A model generated the notes under the pieces. That model had not been told where the DNA came from. It worked only from the letters and a program-made list of their open reading frames with translations, and searched no databases. Shown piece by piece: positions 19,241 through 29,705 of a DNA stretch of 64,000 bases. Both the position numbers and the translations under genes were made by a program. Each line of letters begins with the position of its first letter. Within the stretch, counting starts at the first letter, position 1. The stretch is from Piezodorus guildinii (taxonomy: Eukaryota; Arthropoda; Insecta; Hemiptera; Pentatomidae), in assembly GCA_023052935.1 (NCBI GenBank), contig CM041294.1, forward strand, positions 89,276,116 to 89,340,115, given 5' to 3'.

Positions 19241-20702
19241 TTAATTGCTCCTTCCGATCGAAACCCGTAAGCTCTTGGTTAGCTCCTTAATATTTCCCCA
19301 CTTTGACTACTGCTGTACGGTGTATAGAGATGTCTCTGGAGAAATCGAGGAAAAACTAAAAATTAATTGCTCTATACGTTTCATCTTTGGGATATCCAGA
19401 GGAACCTCTATCACCCGATTTTAAGAGTTGAAGTGGCTTTACCCTTCTTTCCGCCATAAGTATTTCCTAGCATCCTTCCTCTACCAGATTATCCAATCCC
19501 AGTGTCCGTCTTATATCTTTGATCTCCTTAAATTCAAATTTTGTTCGTTCCCGTGACACCCGCTCGCCTTATAACGTCCTATCGATCCACAGCTTTCGAT
19601 AGATCATTCTTATTCCGATCCGCATTCTTATGGAACACCTTTCCTTCTAATATCCGGAACTCCCAAACTCCCTCAACATTTAAATCCCGTCTATTTAGCC
19701 ATTTCCTATCAGTACAATTCCCATACAATCCCAAGTAAATGCTAATTTCAGGCAAGCAGACAATAAAGCAGACAGATACATTTATTTATTTATTCAATTT
19801 TCGTTTTCTCGTTTCCATCAACAGCAAATATTATTTAAAGTGTTTTATTTAATATTTTCAAAGACGTAAGATTAAATTATTTATTATTTTACAAACACTC
19901 AGAACATTTATAATTTCTTCACTCTTTTTTTTAATTTAAAACTGTAAACATATTTTTTTTGTTCTTATGTTTACGTACATTGAAGAATTGTTAATTTCTT
20001 TTCTTTATATATTTCATTTTAAAACTGTATATATATTATTTTTTTCTTTTCTTGGTATATTTTATTTTAAAATATAAAAAGAAATCATTTTTTTTTTATT
20101 GTTCTCATGTTAACATACATTTATTTCTCTTGTTTGTGCATTTTTATTAGAATTTATCTATAATTTTTATTTATTAACTTAAGACTATAGTCTTAAGTCC
20201 ACTTTATGTTTCCTGCTGTATTATTCTAAAGGGACTTATTTTCGTTTTCTCGTTTCCATCAACAGCAAATATTATTTAAAGTGTTTTATTTAATATTTTC
20301 AAAGACGTAAGATTAAATTATTTATTATTTTACAAACACTCAGAACATTTATAATTTCTTCACTCTTTTTTTTAATTTAAAACTGTAAACATATTTTTTT
20401 TGTTCTTATGTTTACGTACATTGAAGAATTGTTAATTTCTTTTCTTTATATATTTCATTTTAAAACTGTATATATATTATTTTTTTCTTTTCTTGGTATA
20501 TTTTATTTTAAAATATAAAAAGAAATCATTTTTTTTTTATTGTTCAGATGTTAACATACATTTATTTCTCTTGTTTGTGCATTTTTATTAGAATTTATCT
20601 ATAATTTTTATTTATTAACTTAAGACTATAGTCTTAAGTCCACTTTATGTTTCCTGCTGTATTATTCTAAAGGGACTTGTCCCAGAATAAATAAAGAATT
20701 AT
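19240..20702 (+). mobile_element. H-family LINE (CR1-like), 5'-truncated
   Basis: The coding part is the C-terminal end of an RT: SSLIFPHFDYCC, IRFIFGISRGTS, ELKWLYPS, HKYFLASFLYQII and PSYIFDLLKFK. It is broken by stops. The 3' UTR is long and contains a 441-bp tandem duplication. It ends with the family's 3' hairpin: a 5' TTCTAAA arm, GGGACTTGTCCC, then AGAATAAATAAAG. The same coding blocks appear in the copies at 25.2, 35.5, 45.6, 54.9 and 55.8 kb. CR1-like is my best guess for the clade. Confidence 0.8.
19797..20678 (+). repeat. 441-bp tandem duplication in LINE 3' UTR
   Basis: The block starting TTTTCGTTTTCTCGTTTCCA at about 19,798 recurs at about 20,239, a period of 441 bp. The copies differ at only a couple of bases seen by eye (for example GTTCTCATG against GTTCAGATG). 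The first unit ends partway through the terminal hairpin (AAGGGACTT) and runs straight into the second; only the second has the complete hairpin and AATAAA tail. Confidence 0.95.
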
Positions 20703-20723
20703 TATTTTTTTATTTTCTTCCTC

Positions 20724-21590
20724 TCAGATAACTGGAACATCATCTACTTCCCGGACAAAAGTCAAGGGAAAGTAGAATTTTAACTTATTTAAAACTTTTC
20801 TCACAATTCTGCAGGTATCCAGCAAAACTGCTTTCTGCGCTAATTTTAGATTCTTTAGGTCTAGGCCAAGCTCTTCTGTGCCCTCTCTGGTGCTTTTCAG
20901 GATTAGGCCATTCGAAGAGAGAACAATCGGAGTTGTTGTTACTTTTTCTAGGTGGTAAAGTGATTTTAGTTCAAGAGCGAGTTCTTGGTATTTTCGGATT
21001 TTTTCAGCTCTAGTGCATAACAGATTAGAGTCACTTGGAACAGCAATATGGATGATTCTGGCCATTTTGTTGGTTTTATCTAACACCAAAATATCCGCAC
21101 GATTATGCAGCACTCTGTGGTCAGTGATAATTTGCTCATCCCAACAAACTTTTACATCTTTATTTTCCATAAGTTTCTCAGGGGTATACCGATAATAGGG
21201 TATCTCTTCATCACCTAACAATCCCAGAGCTCTGCATAAACTTTGGTGATATATCTTAGCAACATTATTATGTCTTGTCAAATAGTCTGTCTCAGCCAAT
21301 GCCTCACAACCATTTGTCACATGTTGAATAGACTCATGGGTCTTGGAGCAAAGGCGACATTTATCTATTACCGTATTTTCCTTCATTATGTGCCTCCTGT
21401 ATGCTCTTGTTGCAACAACTTGGTCTTGTATAGGAAGAACAAATCCCTGTGTCTCCCCAAACAGTTGACATATCCTCAACCAGTCGACTGAGAGCTCACT
21501 GTCAATATCAGGCGAGTTTAGTTGATAGTAAAACCTCCCATGCAATTATTTTTCTTTCCATATGGATTTATAGTAATCCGCATTTTTTAT
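20724..21590 (-). mobile_element. R4/R2-group LINE, restriction-like endonuclease end
   Basis: A 273-residue open frame (20,724-21,545) holds the C-terminal module of a LINE that cuts DNA with a restriction-like endonuclease. The features are an HGRFYYQL start, a CCHC knuckle (Cys63, Cys66, His75, Cys80), and an RAD..D pattern at 149-156 in place of the usual RPD. An IHIAVPSD strand and a KIRKYQELALEL helix follow. This arrangement fits R4, Dong, NeSL or R2-type elements. An in-frame stop lies just upstream of the first Met and the RT domain is absent, so it is 5'-truncated. The short tail abuts the H LINE tail head on. Confidence 0.8.
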
Positions 21591-21597
21591 TTCATTT

Positions 21598-21622
21598 TAT
21601 TATTATTATTATTATTATTATT
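21598..21622. repeat. (ATT)n microsatellite
   Basis: A short run of ATT triplets lies at the 5' edge of the R4-like fragment. Confidence 0.9.
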
Positions 21623-21779
21623 TTTATTTCCGAAAAGGAAAATCAGACTTTAAAAAAATTTGCAGAGTGTATGAAACCACAGAGATGATCATATAGCATT
21701 TTTCTTGGTAATCTCGACGTAGTTATTCTTTTGAAATATCTAGCCTTCTTTTCTTAATGACGTAATAAGTCATATTCGG

Positions 21780-22140
21780 GAAATAGTTCTATTAATTGGG
21801 CGTTCGTTCTAACCGTCCCTCACCTATGATTAACTGACGTACAACAAGGCGGGTCTAATCACATTTTGGTGAGCAGCGACGCTTCTGGAAAGGTTTTTAA
21901 ATTTCAGAGATACGTGGTATACAGACACTTATTGCCAGCAGCTATTCGTGCCTTTATGTCCTCTGTTGTCTTGTTATTTCTCGTGGCAAATCCTCGGAGC
22001 TACTTAAAGGATCTGGATGCTGAGATGTAGTGCTCACCTATCTAGCCTCTGTTTCCTTAAAAACGCCGTCTATAGTGGTCTTTGGGTATTTTGTTTTGTC
22101 CTCATTAATAACCATCTCATCTTAAGGGTAAAAAACTATA
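21780..22140 (-). mobile_element. GAT-tailed LINE G, RT thumb fragment
   Basis: The minus strand reads INEDKTKYP near 22,110 and KARIAAGNKCLYT near 21,950. Further on comes a degraded LIRP(A)LLY segment. These are the steps that follow the catalytic FADD motif in the G family (compare INQEKTKYM and LLKANRCYFGL at 13.9 kb). Several stops break it, and no GAT tail was found next to it. Confidence 0.6.
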
Positions 22141-22194
22141 CTTCAAAATAAGCAAACAATTTTTACATAAAGGTATAGAGTTTTTTTCGTGATA

Positions 22195-22312
22195 CTAAAA
22201 ATTGTAGTTAGTTTATTTGTTTATTTTTAAAACGAACTTCATTAAGAACTGAAAGGAAAGAAGAGAGCTAAGCAAGCAACTGGCCTCCTTCCTTGTTTGG
22301 AAAGGTAACAAC
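22195..22312 (+). repeat. Dispersed repeat D, plus copy
   Basis: The run GTTTATTTTTAAAACGAACT, GAACTGAAAGG, GAGAGCTAAGCAAGCAACTG and GCCTCCTTCCTTGTTTGGAA is matched in reverse at 41,865-41,965. The two are inverted copies of one unit of about 100 bp. No coding or known end signature was recognised. Confidence 0.65.
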
Positions 22313-22469
22313 AGGAAACTCCAACAGGGTAAAGGCTTAGTTAACAATCTGCTCCGACTCCGGCCACACCCTTCTTGATTTTCACAACTGAATACCTTAA
22401 ATTTGTAAAGTATGAAATAGCCGCTATCGAAAGCAGTTACGGTTTAACAAAGATAATTTTGGGTTGTTT

Positions 22470-22670
22470 GTTTCTTTATTTATTTAACGTCACTTTATGG
22501 TACTATAGCTGTTCAGACGATGCTACAGTAGGAGTCCTAATTTTTTTCTATCCAGATTTAATTTGGATAGAGATCTTTAACGAGTATTTTACATCGCACA
22601 GGCTCGGGACCACTTTTTTACGCCCCCTCCGAAGGATGGCATAGCTAGGGATTTTTTGTTCCATTTGAGT
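22470..22670 (-). mobile_element. SINE S3 body, copy 1
   Basis: On the minus strand this matches the body of the S3 element at 49.75-50.04 kb: CGTAAAAAAGTGGTCCCGAG, GATATCTCTATCC-like, TAGGACTCCTACTGTAGCAT and a tail with CATAAAGTGACGTTAAATAA. It lacks the tRNA-like head. Confidence 0.7.
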
Positions 22671-22719
22671 TCTATAAGGTACTGAAGGACAAGTACGATT
22701 TAACATAAATTATGTTGCT

Positions 22720-22885
22720 GATTCATATCACTTTATGCAATTGTGGCTATAGTTCTATTAACTGGATGTTCGATGCCACAGTAGGGGTCCTAATTTGTAT
22801 CTGTCCAGGTTTAATTGCAATAATTATCGTAATGAGTAAATTACATTGCACAGTCTCGGGACCACTATTTTCTTCACCGATTTAA
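22720..22885 (-). mobile_element. SINE S3 body, copy 2
   Basis: A second, adjacent S3 copy on the minus strand shares TGGTCCCGAGACTGTGCAAT, TAGGACCCCTACTGTGGCAT and CATAAAGTGATATG with its neighbour, in the same order. It is shorter and more diverged. Confidence 0.6.
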
Positions 22886-23727
22886 CCCATTTAATCTAGT
22901 TTATTCGTGATAATAATTATTATTGTACTATTTTACTATACGTTTATGGTATTATGGCATCCACCGATAATGGTTTATAGCGGAATATGAGCAACTGTAG
23001 GGCAAAAAAGCAACTATATTTATCAAAGTAATTTTTTTTTCTCGCACGTATGAAATGTAAATGTATAAGTATTTCTTACGAAGCTAAAATATGTAAAATG
23101 TTTACTTATTTACAAATTCGTAAATTGTATTGCAGGTGGAGGAAAAATACTAAAATAGGTTATTGTTCCAGATAATAATTTATATTTTTATATTAATTAA
23201 CCTATAACAAATTTTATCATCGAAGCAATTTAATAATTGTTTTTAACTTTCACCATACTAATAAGTCCTAAAAATCCTGCACTAGATTATTTAGAATGAA
23301 AGTCAATTTTAGTTTATTTTTTGAATGACTAATTAGATTCGAACGCCCTGTTGAAATACCTTGTCACTCTGAAAATAACTCCACAGTCCGGGAAAACTGT
23401 TTACAGTAAAAACGTTAAAATGAGTTTTTGTTGAAGTTTATATTCGATTATTTTGTTTGTTCAAGCATCGAGGAGTTGGCTTTTCGATTTGATAAACGAA
23501 TTACTATTTTTTGATAAATTTTCAAGTTCTCACTTGCCTTTTGAAGCTATTCTGTTTGGTTATGCATTTAGCCAATATTTAAACAGTTGTTTTCGTTGCC
23601 ACAAGCATTGAAAGACAATATTTTACTCTATAAGACATCTCCCCACACATTATGGTTATCAGTGTATGAATTCTTCGACGACCTTACATCATTCCTATTT
23701 TATCATTATTATTTTCAATACCAAATT
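22886..23727. other. Unassigned AT-rich stretch
   Basis: No gene or repeat family member was recognised. The open frames at the right edge run into the poly-A/TA microsatellite and are artefacts. Confidence 0.35.
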
Positions 23728-23730
23728 ACC

Positions 23731-23769
<39 letters not shown>

Positions 23770-23770
23770 T
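23728..23770. repeat. A15-(TA)n microsatellite
   Basis: A run of about 15 A passes directly into a TA run. The junction has the look of a decayed retroposon tail, though no element body could be traced upstream. Confidence 0.85.
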
Positions 23771-23799
23771 CTCCCCTTCTTAAAATTCGAGGTCTTACA

Positions 23800-23960
23800 A
23801 TTTAAGATATGTAGGATCCTCAAAAGGGATTTTCTCAAATTTAATAGCCGTCCGCGACTTTTCTCCGAAACTACTTGATCGATTTGTTCTAAATTTGGCG
23901 AAAAAATAAAGGCGTCCGATGTTGATATCAGATAATGATTTTATGACAGCCGATTAAAAA
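23800..23960 (+). repeat. Dispersed repeat E, copy 1
   Basis: The blocks CCGTCCGCGACTTTTCTCCG, AAACTACTTGATCGATTTGT and GTTGATATCAG recur in diverged form at 50,600-50,740 (GTCCGCCATACGC, AAACTATTCGATCAATTTTT, GTTGATATCAG). It may be an internal part of the R repeat or a separate element; no frame is conserved. Confidence 0.5.
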
Positions 23961-24131
23961 TGTTTTGATTCAATAGCTCAGTTATTTATCGAAATAGAGA
24001 AACAAATGTATATAGTTTTATATTTATATTGTTCTTAAGTGAATTCCATGTTTTTCTTAATATCCGTGACTTGTCAATTTACGTAAATTTTGTCATTAAT
24101 ATACTTTGATACTGTTGATCATTTAGGTGTG

Positions 24132-24193
<62 letters not shown>

Positions 24194-25020
24194 TTCTTTT
24201 TTTTTTTTTTTTATTGTGATTTAAATTGTAAACTGTAATACATACTATAACATATAACATAACATTATTGATAAAGAAAAAAAATGTAAGGTAAAGTTAT
24301 AACATTTCAACTCAATATCACAAGTCATTAAATTGATAAATATGTTGTGTGTGATAGCGACCCTATAGAGTTGAGCATCACTTTTGCTTTTTTGTGTACT
24401 GTTAATGAAATGAAGCATTTTTCTCTCAATACACCAATCAGTTATAATAAAACTAAAAAATGAAAAGAAAAATAATTAAAATTTTACCTATAAATATAAA
24501 ACATATAACTCGTTTATTTTTGAATATGGAAAAAAAATATTAGGATGAGGACACCGCATTAGTGCTAATGGATAGAGGATCAAATTCCCTACTTAACAAA
24601 TAGTCTTTTTTTTTCTTTATCCTTATTACAGTATATAGACAAAACATAAAACATGCATAATGCTGTACCAAGGTAGGCTAGTATCTTAAGTAACCACATT
24701 ATAACATAAAAATAAAATATAGGCACATTAATAAATTAAAGAAAAAAAAAGTATTTAAAAAAGAAAAAATTACAACTAATGTATTTTATAGTAATATATG
24801 TTTAGTTCGTTTGTGTACATACCGTCATGTACTATTTTTTTATAAGATAACTTTATTAGACATTTGGAAAAGAATTGCTTACAAAGCTTAGTAATTTAAT
24901 CTTTAATAAGAGGTGCTCCCAATTCTGAATGGATGGTTTTAATTCCATTATTGTAATGATAATTTCCACAGATTCTTAAACATTTATTTTTGATCATTTG
25001 AGACGTTGATTTCCAAGAGG
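23961..25020. other. Unassigned stretch with (TA)n at 24,138-24,192
   Basis: This stretch contains a long, once-interrupted TA repeat followed by a T17 run (about 24,138-24,212) and otherwise AT-rich DNA. No gene was recognised. The segment near 24,600-25,020 may be 3' UTR of the minus-strand H LINE that ends at 25,195, but the terminal hairpin was not found. Confidence 0.35.
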
Positions 25021-25021
25021 T

Positions 25022-25130
25022 ACTAAAGGAAATGTTTTACGAAATTGATAATTTGACATATTTGTATTCTAATCATTTAGTTTTGTCTTCTGTCATAAAT
25101 CTTCTATTTGAAGAATTAAAAGAAATTACA
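25022..25130 (+). repeat. Repeat F, copy 1
   Basis: ACTAAAGGAAATGTTTTACG, AAATTGATAATTTGACATAT and TTGTATTCTAATCATTTAGT match ACTAAAGGACATATTTCACG, AAATTGATATTCAGACATAT and TTGTATTCTCATCAGTTAGT at 63,623-63,700. A short block just before it (GAGACGTTGATTTCC) recurs in inverted form near 63,970. The nature of the repeat is unknown. Confidence 0.55.
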
Positions 25131-25194
25131 GATTTGATGACTGGAACAGTGAGGTCATAAATTTGAACAACAAAAGCTGAACTAAAATAATAAA

Positions 25195-25505
25195 TTGACG
25201 TGATAAACTACGTAATGTCTGTTTGATTAGGAGACGAAAAGGTTGTTGAAAAGAAGCGATTTAAAGGAGGAAGCAGCTCTTGCATGACGAATCTCAGAAG
25301 GGATAGAGTTCCAAAGAGAGGCAGCTTTGGTCAAAAAGGACTTGTCAAACGAAGTAGTTCGGTGAGAAGGATGGTAAAGGTCAGAAAGACGGGTTCTGGT
25401 AGAACGGGATTGAATTGAAGATTTAAATTGAAGGGATTGGAAAATATTGCTGGGCGTTGAGTTCTGATAACGTGGTAGAGGAGGGAAGCTAAGAAATACT
25501 GCATA
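25195..25505 (-). mobile_element. H-family LINE C-terminal fragment
   Basis: The minus strand reads QYFLASLLYHVIRTQRPAIF, then STRTRLSDLYHPSHRTTSFD, then KAASLWNSIPSEIRHARAA and SFKSLLFN, ending near 25,211. These are the last steps of the H-family RT protein (compare KYFLGSYLYKI and RSRHSDLY at 55.0 kb). A frameshift separates the first block from the rest. Confidence 0.75.
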
Positions 25506-25945
25506 TGTAAAACGAGTATTCCCAGTAAAAACATGAATTCGAAAATTTTCACAATTGCAATATATTCCCTTGCTATATATTTCATAGATGGGTATTTAGG
25601 TAAAAAATAAATAAAAAAATCTAAATAAATAAAATAAAAACCGAAGAAGGGTTTGGGAATCAGTACATATAGAGATTCGTTTCTAGGCCAACGGCCGTGC
25701 AATACGGTGATAAACCTTGATCACGCTCAGCCATCAGGTTTTTCCCCCAATTTGTTTACCCACTTTAAAGAGGCTTGGTTTGCATCAGGAGGGTCTCCAT
25801 ACCCTAAGGTCACCCTAGCCAAATTAAAACAATATATAATTTTCAATCATTGCCGGGATTCGAACCCAGGAGAACAGTAGACTAGCGCTTTGTCCACTAG
25901 ACTACGCCGCACCCTTAAATGTAGGTAAGTGAAAGTAATATATAT
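25505..25945 (+). repeat. Dispersed repeat R, split by a SINE
   Basis: GAATTCGAAAATTTTCACAA, CTTGCTATATATTTCATAGA before 25,603 and GTAGGTAAGTGAAAGTAATA after 25,918 are consecutive blocks in other R copies. The SINE at 25,604-25,914 lies exactly between them, so R was present first. Confidence 0.65.
25604..25914 (-). mobile_element. tRNA-derived SINE S1
   Basis: The minus strand starts GGGTGCGGCGTAGTCTAGTG with an A-box-like TAGTCTAGTGG. About 50 bases later comes a perfect B box, GGTTCGAATCC, in a tRNA-like head. An unrelated body of about 230 bp follows and a T/A-rich tail. Near-identical 10-mers flank it (ATTTAGGTAA at 25,594 and ATGTAGGTAA at 25,919), consistent with a target-site duplication. 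A real tRNA gene is unlikely: the acceptor arm does not pair and the body is attached. Confidence 0.75.
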
Positions 25946-26529
25946 CCTAGATTCTAAACGATCATACCTTATATTAACAATAATTATATTTATCACAATA
26001 TAAATTGATAGAGTTATTCTCACGATAAACAACTAAAATGCTCGTTTGTAGGATTTCGTATTATTGTTAAGAAACTTTTCGTGGAATAAATAAAGTATTA
26101 TTGTTGTGTTTGACTTAATTATCGTTTATTTTCCTCCTAGAAGCCACGTGGCCGAAGTACTAATGGTCCTGAGATGGGCCAATCAGTTTTTTCTCTTGTC
26201 CTCGAGGTATCTAAAGACTTCCTCAAAGCTCTCCGAAAGAGGTCCTTTGAATCTTTTAGAATATTATTATATTATAGATCTGTCGCAATATCAAGGAACC
26301 ACCACTTTTGTGAGAATTTATACCGTCGGAACCAATTTGCCTTTTAACAATCGGACATTGTGCTGGCGACAACCACGTTGCTACTTATTTCCATGTTTTT
26401 TGGGTTGTTTTTTTTCGTCTGACCGACATAAATATACAAGGTATAGGGGAAGAAAGAGGTTTTTTCATATTTCCTATAAACGTACAAACAAGTGTAGCGA
26501 TGAAAAAGCAGGGTTTTAGTGCAGTTATA
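25946..26529. other. Unassigned stretch
   Basis: A 137-codon plus-strand frame spans 26,106-26,519, but it starts in AT-rich DNA, shows no motif and lacks codon bias, so I do not call it. The bases just before it (GGAATAAATAAAGTATTATT near 26,080) resemble a LINE tail without the hairpin. Confidence 0.3.
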
Positions 26530-27520
26530 AAAAAAAAATCTGTTAACAACACACGACTTTCACATCCCTTCGTTGTTAAAACTAATTTTTTTAGAATCTA
26601 CAAATTCAGTCAGAGATTAAATTAATTTATCAAATAATTAATTACATTGAGGTTCAATTGATACATTTCTTTTAATAAATAATTCATTGTATTATTATTT
26701 ACTACAATCAGTTTAATCGGTTTTTCATCACTCTTCGTTAACTTTTCAAATTTTCTGTAAAATATTTCTAAAATAATTTTTATTTTTTCTAATATTTTAA
26801 GCTTTCCAACAGTAAATTATACGTCTATATTAATCTTTTTTTTTTTGTTCAAAAACACAAAAAATGCTTTAAAAAATATTTTTTTATCTTTTCCTCATTA
26901 GTTGGATATCGAATTCGTTCGACTTATATAATTGCTTTGTTTTTATCAATGATAATAAGAGGATATGGATATGTTTATAGAATCTACAAAATTAAAGGTA
27001 CTTTCGAGGAAGGAAATTTAAAATATTGGCATTTAAGCACCGTCATTCAGAATGAAAATCGTTAAGATGTGCTAAATGCATGATATAAAGTTCCTCTTCT
27101 GCTTTAGTTGATTTTATTAGTGAAGTTGCTATAACATCTCACACCTAAAGTATTTACTAAAAAAAAATACATTCCACAAGGTAAATATCATATTATTTAT
27201 ACTTAAAAGTTATAAAGTTGCTCTTCTTGTTGACCGATTTTAATATAAGTTGCTGTAACATTTTGGTATAGTTGTACTAAACATGGAATTTCAATTTCTT
27301 ACGACTTTTCATTTTTGCTAGACTTACCACACACAGAGATCTTTTTGAGGTACTTGGTGATTTAGACCCGAAAACTTGTAATTACCGTCATAAATTAGAA
27401 TTCGATCGCAAAACTTACCGCGAGCTACTTCTAAATGACAAAGAGGGATATTGATATCGTTTTCACTATCACTTAGAGCATTCTTTCCTGAAGATTTATA
27501 AGTCAAATACAATGTTATTT
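26530..27520 (+). repeat. Dispersed repeat R, long diverged copy
   Basis: This carries R blocks in the order seen at 34.2-34.85 kb: ACACACGACTTTCAC, a GTTGTTAAAA step, then AGTTGGATATCGAATTCGTT, TTTTTATCAATGATAATAAG, TCTACAAAATTAAAGGTACT and CATTCAGAATGAAAATCGTT. Near 27,310 comes GCTAGACTTACCACACACAG. The whole is AT-rich and non-coding. The 62-codon frame at 27,324 is fortuitous. Confidence 0.5.
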
Positions 27521-28194
27521 AGCTTTTCTTTCAGTAGGTGATATAAGTTTTTCCGAATCCAAGTCATCAAAATATTATTCCTGAAATATAAGAGACATAG
27601 AAGTATAATATATCTACCGTTGGAAAGCTCAAGATTTTAGAAATGTTATTATACAATAAAAGAAATTGTACAAGTTCATACAATGTTGTTGTAAGCACAT
27701 AAACTTATGAACGATATTGGAAAAAAGGGAGGTTAAAATAGTTAAATGTCGCCTCCGTCATACAGGATCGTGCAATTTATTTCTTTCAACCAGTATCAAA
27801 GATTTTCGAAACCATATTACGTACCGAATCGTAACTGGGTTGTTGAAATAAATTGTAACTTGTTATAAATCGATAAGATTACTTTGTACTTGATTACTAT
27901 TAAAAATATCCTAATTAAGACAGATTGTTATATCACTCAATAAATATTGTTTCTGGAAATAAAAAGATATTATTTTAAATTTTATAATATTTCTTGAAAA
28001 CAGATGTTTCACTTTAAACTGAATGGGATTCCAATGGAAACATTATTTAGCTTCTAAAATGGAATTTAAATATCTGACATTTGAAATATAAAATAGTAAT
28101 AAACCGAATAAAATAAGAACCCTTGTTATTTCTGTTGTTTGAAATATATGAATAAAACCCCGTACGAAGCCGGGACGGGTTCAGGAGTACAACA
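27521..28194. other. Unassigned AT-rich stretch
   Basis: No gene was recognised. Around 27,595-27,650 a block (CTACCGTTGGAAAGCTCAAG) resembles an internal part of the R repeat. Confidence 0.3.
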
Positions 28195-28325
28195 TTTCAT
28201 TTTAATATATTTTTATTGAAATTTACAACTGTACATTATTGTACAACAAGTAAATATGCTGATTAATGATATAAAAAATGAAGAGAAACTGCCCATTGGT
28301 AGCACTCTTTAGTAGTACAGTTTGT
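28195..28325 (-). mobile_element. Jockey J2 3' UTR tail
   Basis: On the minus strand: GTACTACTAAAGAGTGCTAC, CAATGGGCAGTTTCTC, TTTACTTGTTGTAC, GTACAGTTGTAAATTTCAAT, then AAAAATATATT. This is the J2 3' UTR seen after the coding ends at 3.3, 31.9 and 47.2 kb. No coding sequence is left. Confidence 0.75.
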
Positions 28326-28338
28326 ATTATTACTCAAT

Positions 28339-28349
<11 letters not shown>

Positions 28350-28424
<75 letters not shown>
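28350..28424. repeat. Long (TA)n microsatellite
   Basis: About 36 TA units follow a run of about 17 A, abutting the J2 tail. The minus-strand 72-codon frame through it is an artefact. Confidence 0.95.
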
Positions 28425-28428
<4 letters not shown>

Positions 28429-29014
28429 ATAATATAAGAATGCCATTTTCTGTAAAACATATTCTCAATCAGCTTGAACAAAACATTAAAACTGTTCGAA
28501 TATCACACTAAGATATTAGACTAAAATAAGGACTGAGATATGTAATGACTTTACCATTTAAAACAGACAGGTCTTAGTTCACAAAACTAGACATTAAGAA
28601 TAGATTAGGCTAGAAACTGAAAACATTTATCATTCAAAAGAAAAATTACCTCATCATGTAAAAAAGAAAGGTAAAGAAGCGAATCATTATAATCCTATTT
28701 ACAATTGTGATTACAATTTATAAAAGTGAATCATTGAAATAGGGTATTTTTCCGTTTTTGATTTATCCCGTTGGGAAGGAATAATGTTTAATAATTTAAA
28801 ATAATGAGGTGCCTGGCAGAGAAAGGCCATGACAAATTGACTTCGTCATAAAAACAAGCTTAGTTATCCATCTATATCTTCTTCCCAATATTTTTCAATG
28901 GATTTATCGCTATTTTTTATAATAAAATTTATTGAAAATTATCTATTAAATTTAATTAATAATTAAAATTAATCGTATGTATAACTTTTAATGTTTACAT
29001 CAACTTACTTATAT
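28425..29014. other. Unassigned AT-rich stretch
   Basis: No frame or repeat match was recognised in this segment. Confidence 0.35.
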
Positions 29015-29140
29015 ATGAAATATATATTAAATGAAAGTATTGCGATCGTGAAAATTTTTAAGTTCTAGTTTTCAACGCAAATACACATTTCAGGATCCCT
29101 TGAGTCCAAATAACCAAGGGTCAGAAAAAGGGCTGTGTGT
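29015..29140 (-). repeat. Dispersed repeat R, minus-strand fragment
   Basis: In plus-strand reading this runs ATATATGAAATATATATTAA, GAAAGTATTGCGATCGTGAA, AGTTTTCAACGCAAATACAC, GGATCCCTTGAGTCCAAATA and ACCAAGGGTCAGAAAAA. This is the reverse complement of the R blocks at 1-150 and 18.4 kb. It continues into an AT-rich stretch (to about 29,480) where nothing was recognised. Confidence 0.65.
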
Positions 29141-29529
29141 TACTATCCTAATTGGCTTTATTCTATGTAATGATATATTGTATAATAATGTATATTACAA
29201 TTTTGTGTATTAATTTGTTTATTCTTTTTATATTTTTCATCCATAATTTTTTTTTAAATTTATTTACATTGTTAATTTTATTATTATTTTTATAATTCCT
29301 TTTTTTGAGTAGGTTATTGTATATTTTTCCTACTATTCTTACTACCTTTTACTACATGGCCAAATAGTATCTAACTAAGATTATAATCTTGATTTTAAGG
29401 AAATCCGAAATCATTACAAATATAATCAATATATTTTTGTATATTGTAAATACTTTTTTTTTATCTATCTTTCTATTACGACTCAAAAGTTTTTAATTTT
29501 TTTTCTTTTTTTTTTTTTTTTTTGCTTGC

Positions 29530-29705
29530 TTATAACAGGCCTTTGAGATCTTTAACCGACGTATTTAGCCTATTCCACCTCTGCCTATCTTAGACATTGG
29601 CCGTCCATTTCACCGCGTGGGGCTCCGTAGCGTCCTTTTTGATTATGTCACCTCATCTCATTCTCGACCTATCCTCTTGGCCTAGTTCCGACCACCATCG
29701 CATTC
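29530..29705 (-). mobile_element. GAT-family-like LINE 3' coding fragment
   Basis: The minus strand reads KDATEPHAVKWTANV, then a stop, then DRQRWNRLNTSVKDLKGLL. This ending is typical of LINE proteins whose C-terminus carries a W..V..DR..W block just before the stop. The extra homopolymer next to it (T16 near 29,507) may be its tail region or a flank. It is 5'-truncated and stopped. Confidence 0.55.

Noticed and set aside
25850..25914. Possible tRNA gene
   Set aside because: A and B boxes are present, but the acceptor stem does not pair and a SINE body and flanking repeat follow.
26106..26519. 137-codon plus-strand frame
   Set aside because: Longest non-repeat frame after the exon, but with no motif, no codon bias and no splice-like flanks.
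28263..28481. 72-codon frame with an IYIYIY run
   Set aside because: Pure product of the TA microsatellite; the same applies to frames at 3,940 and 23,587.
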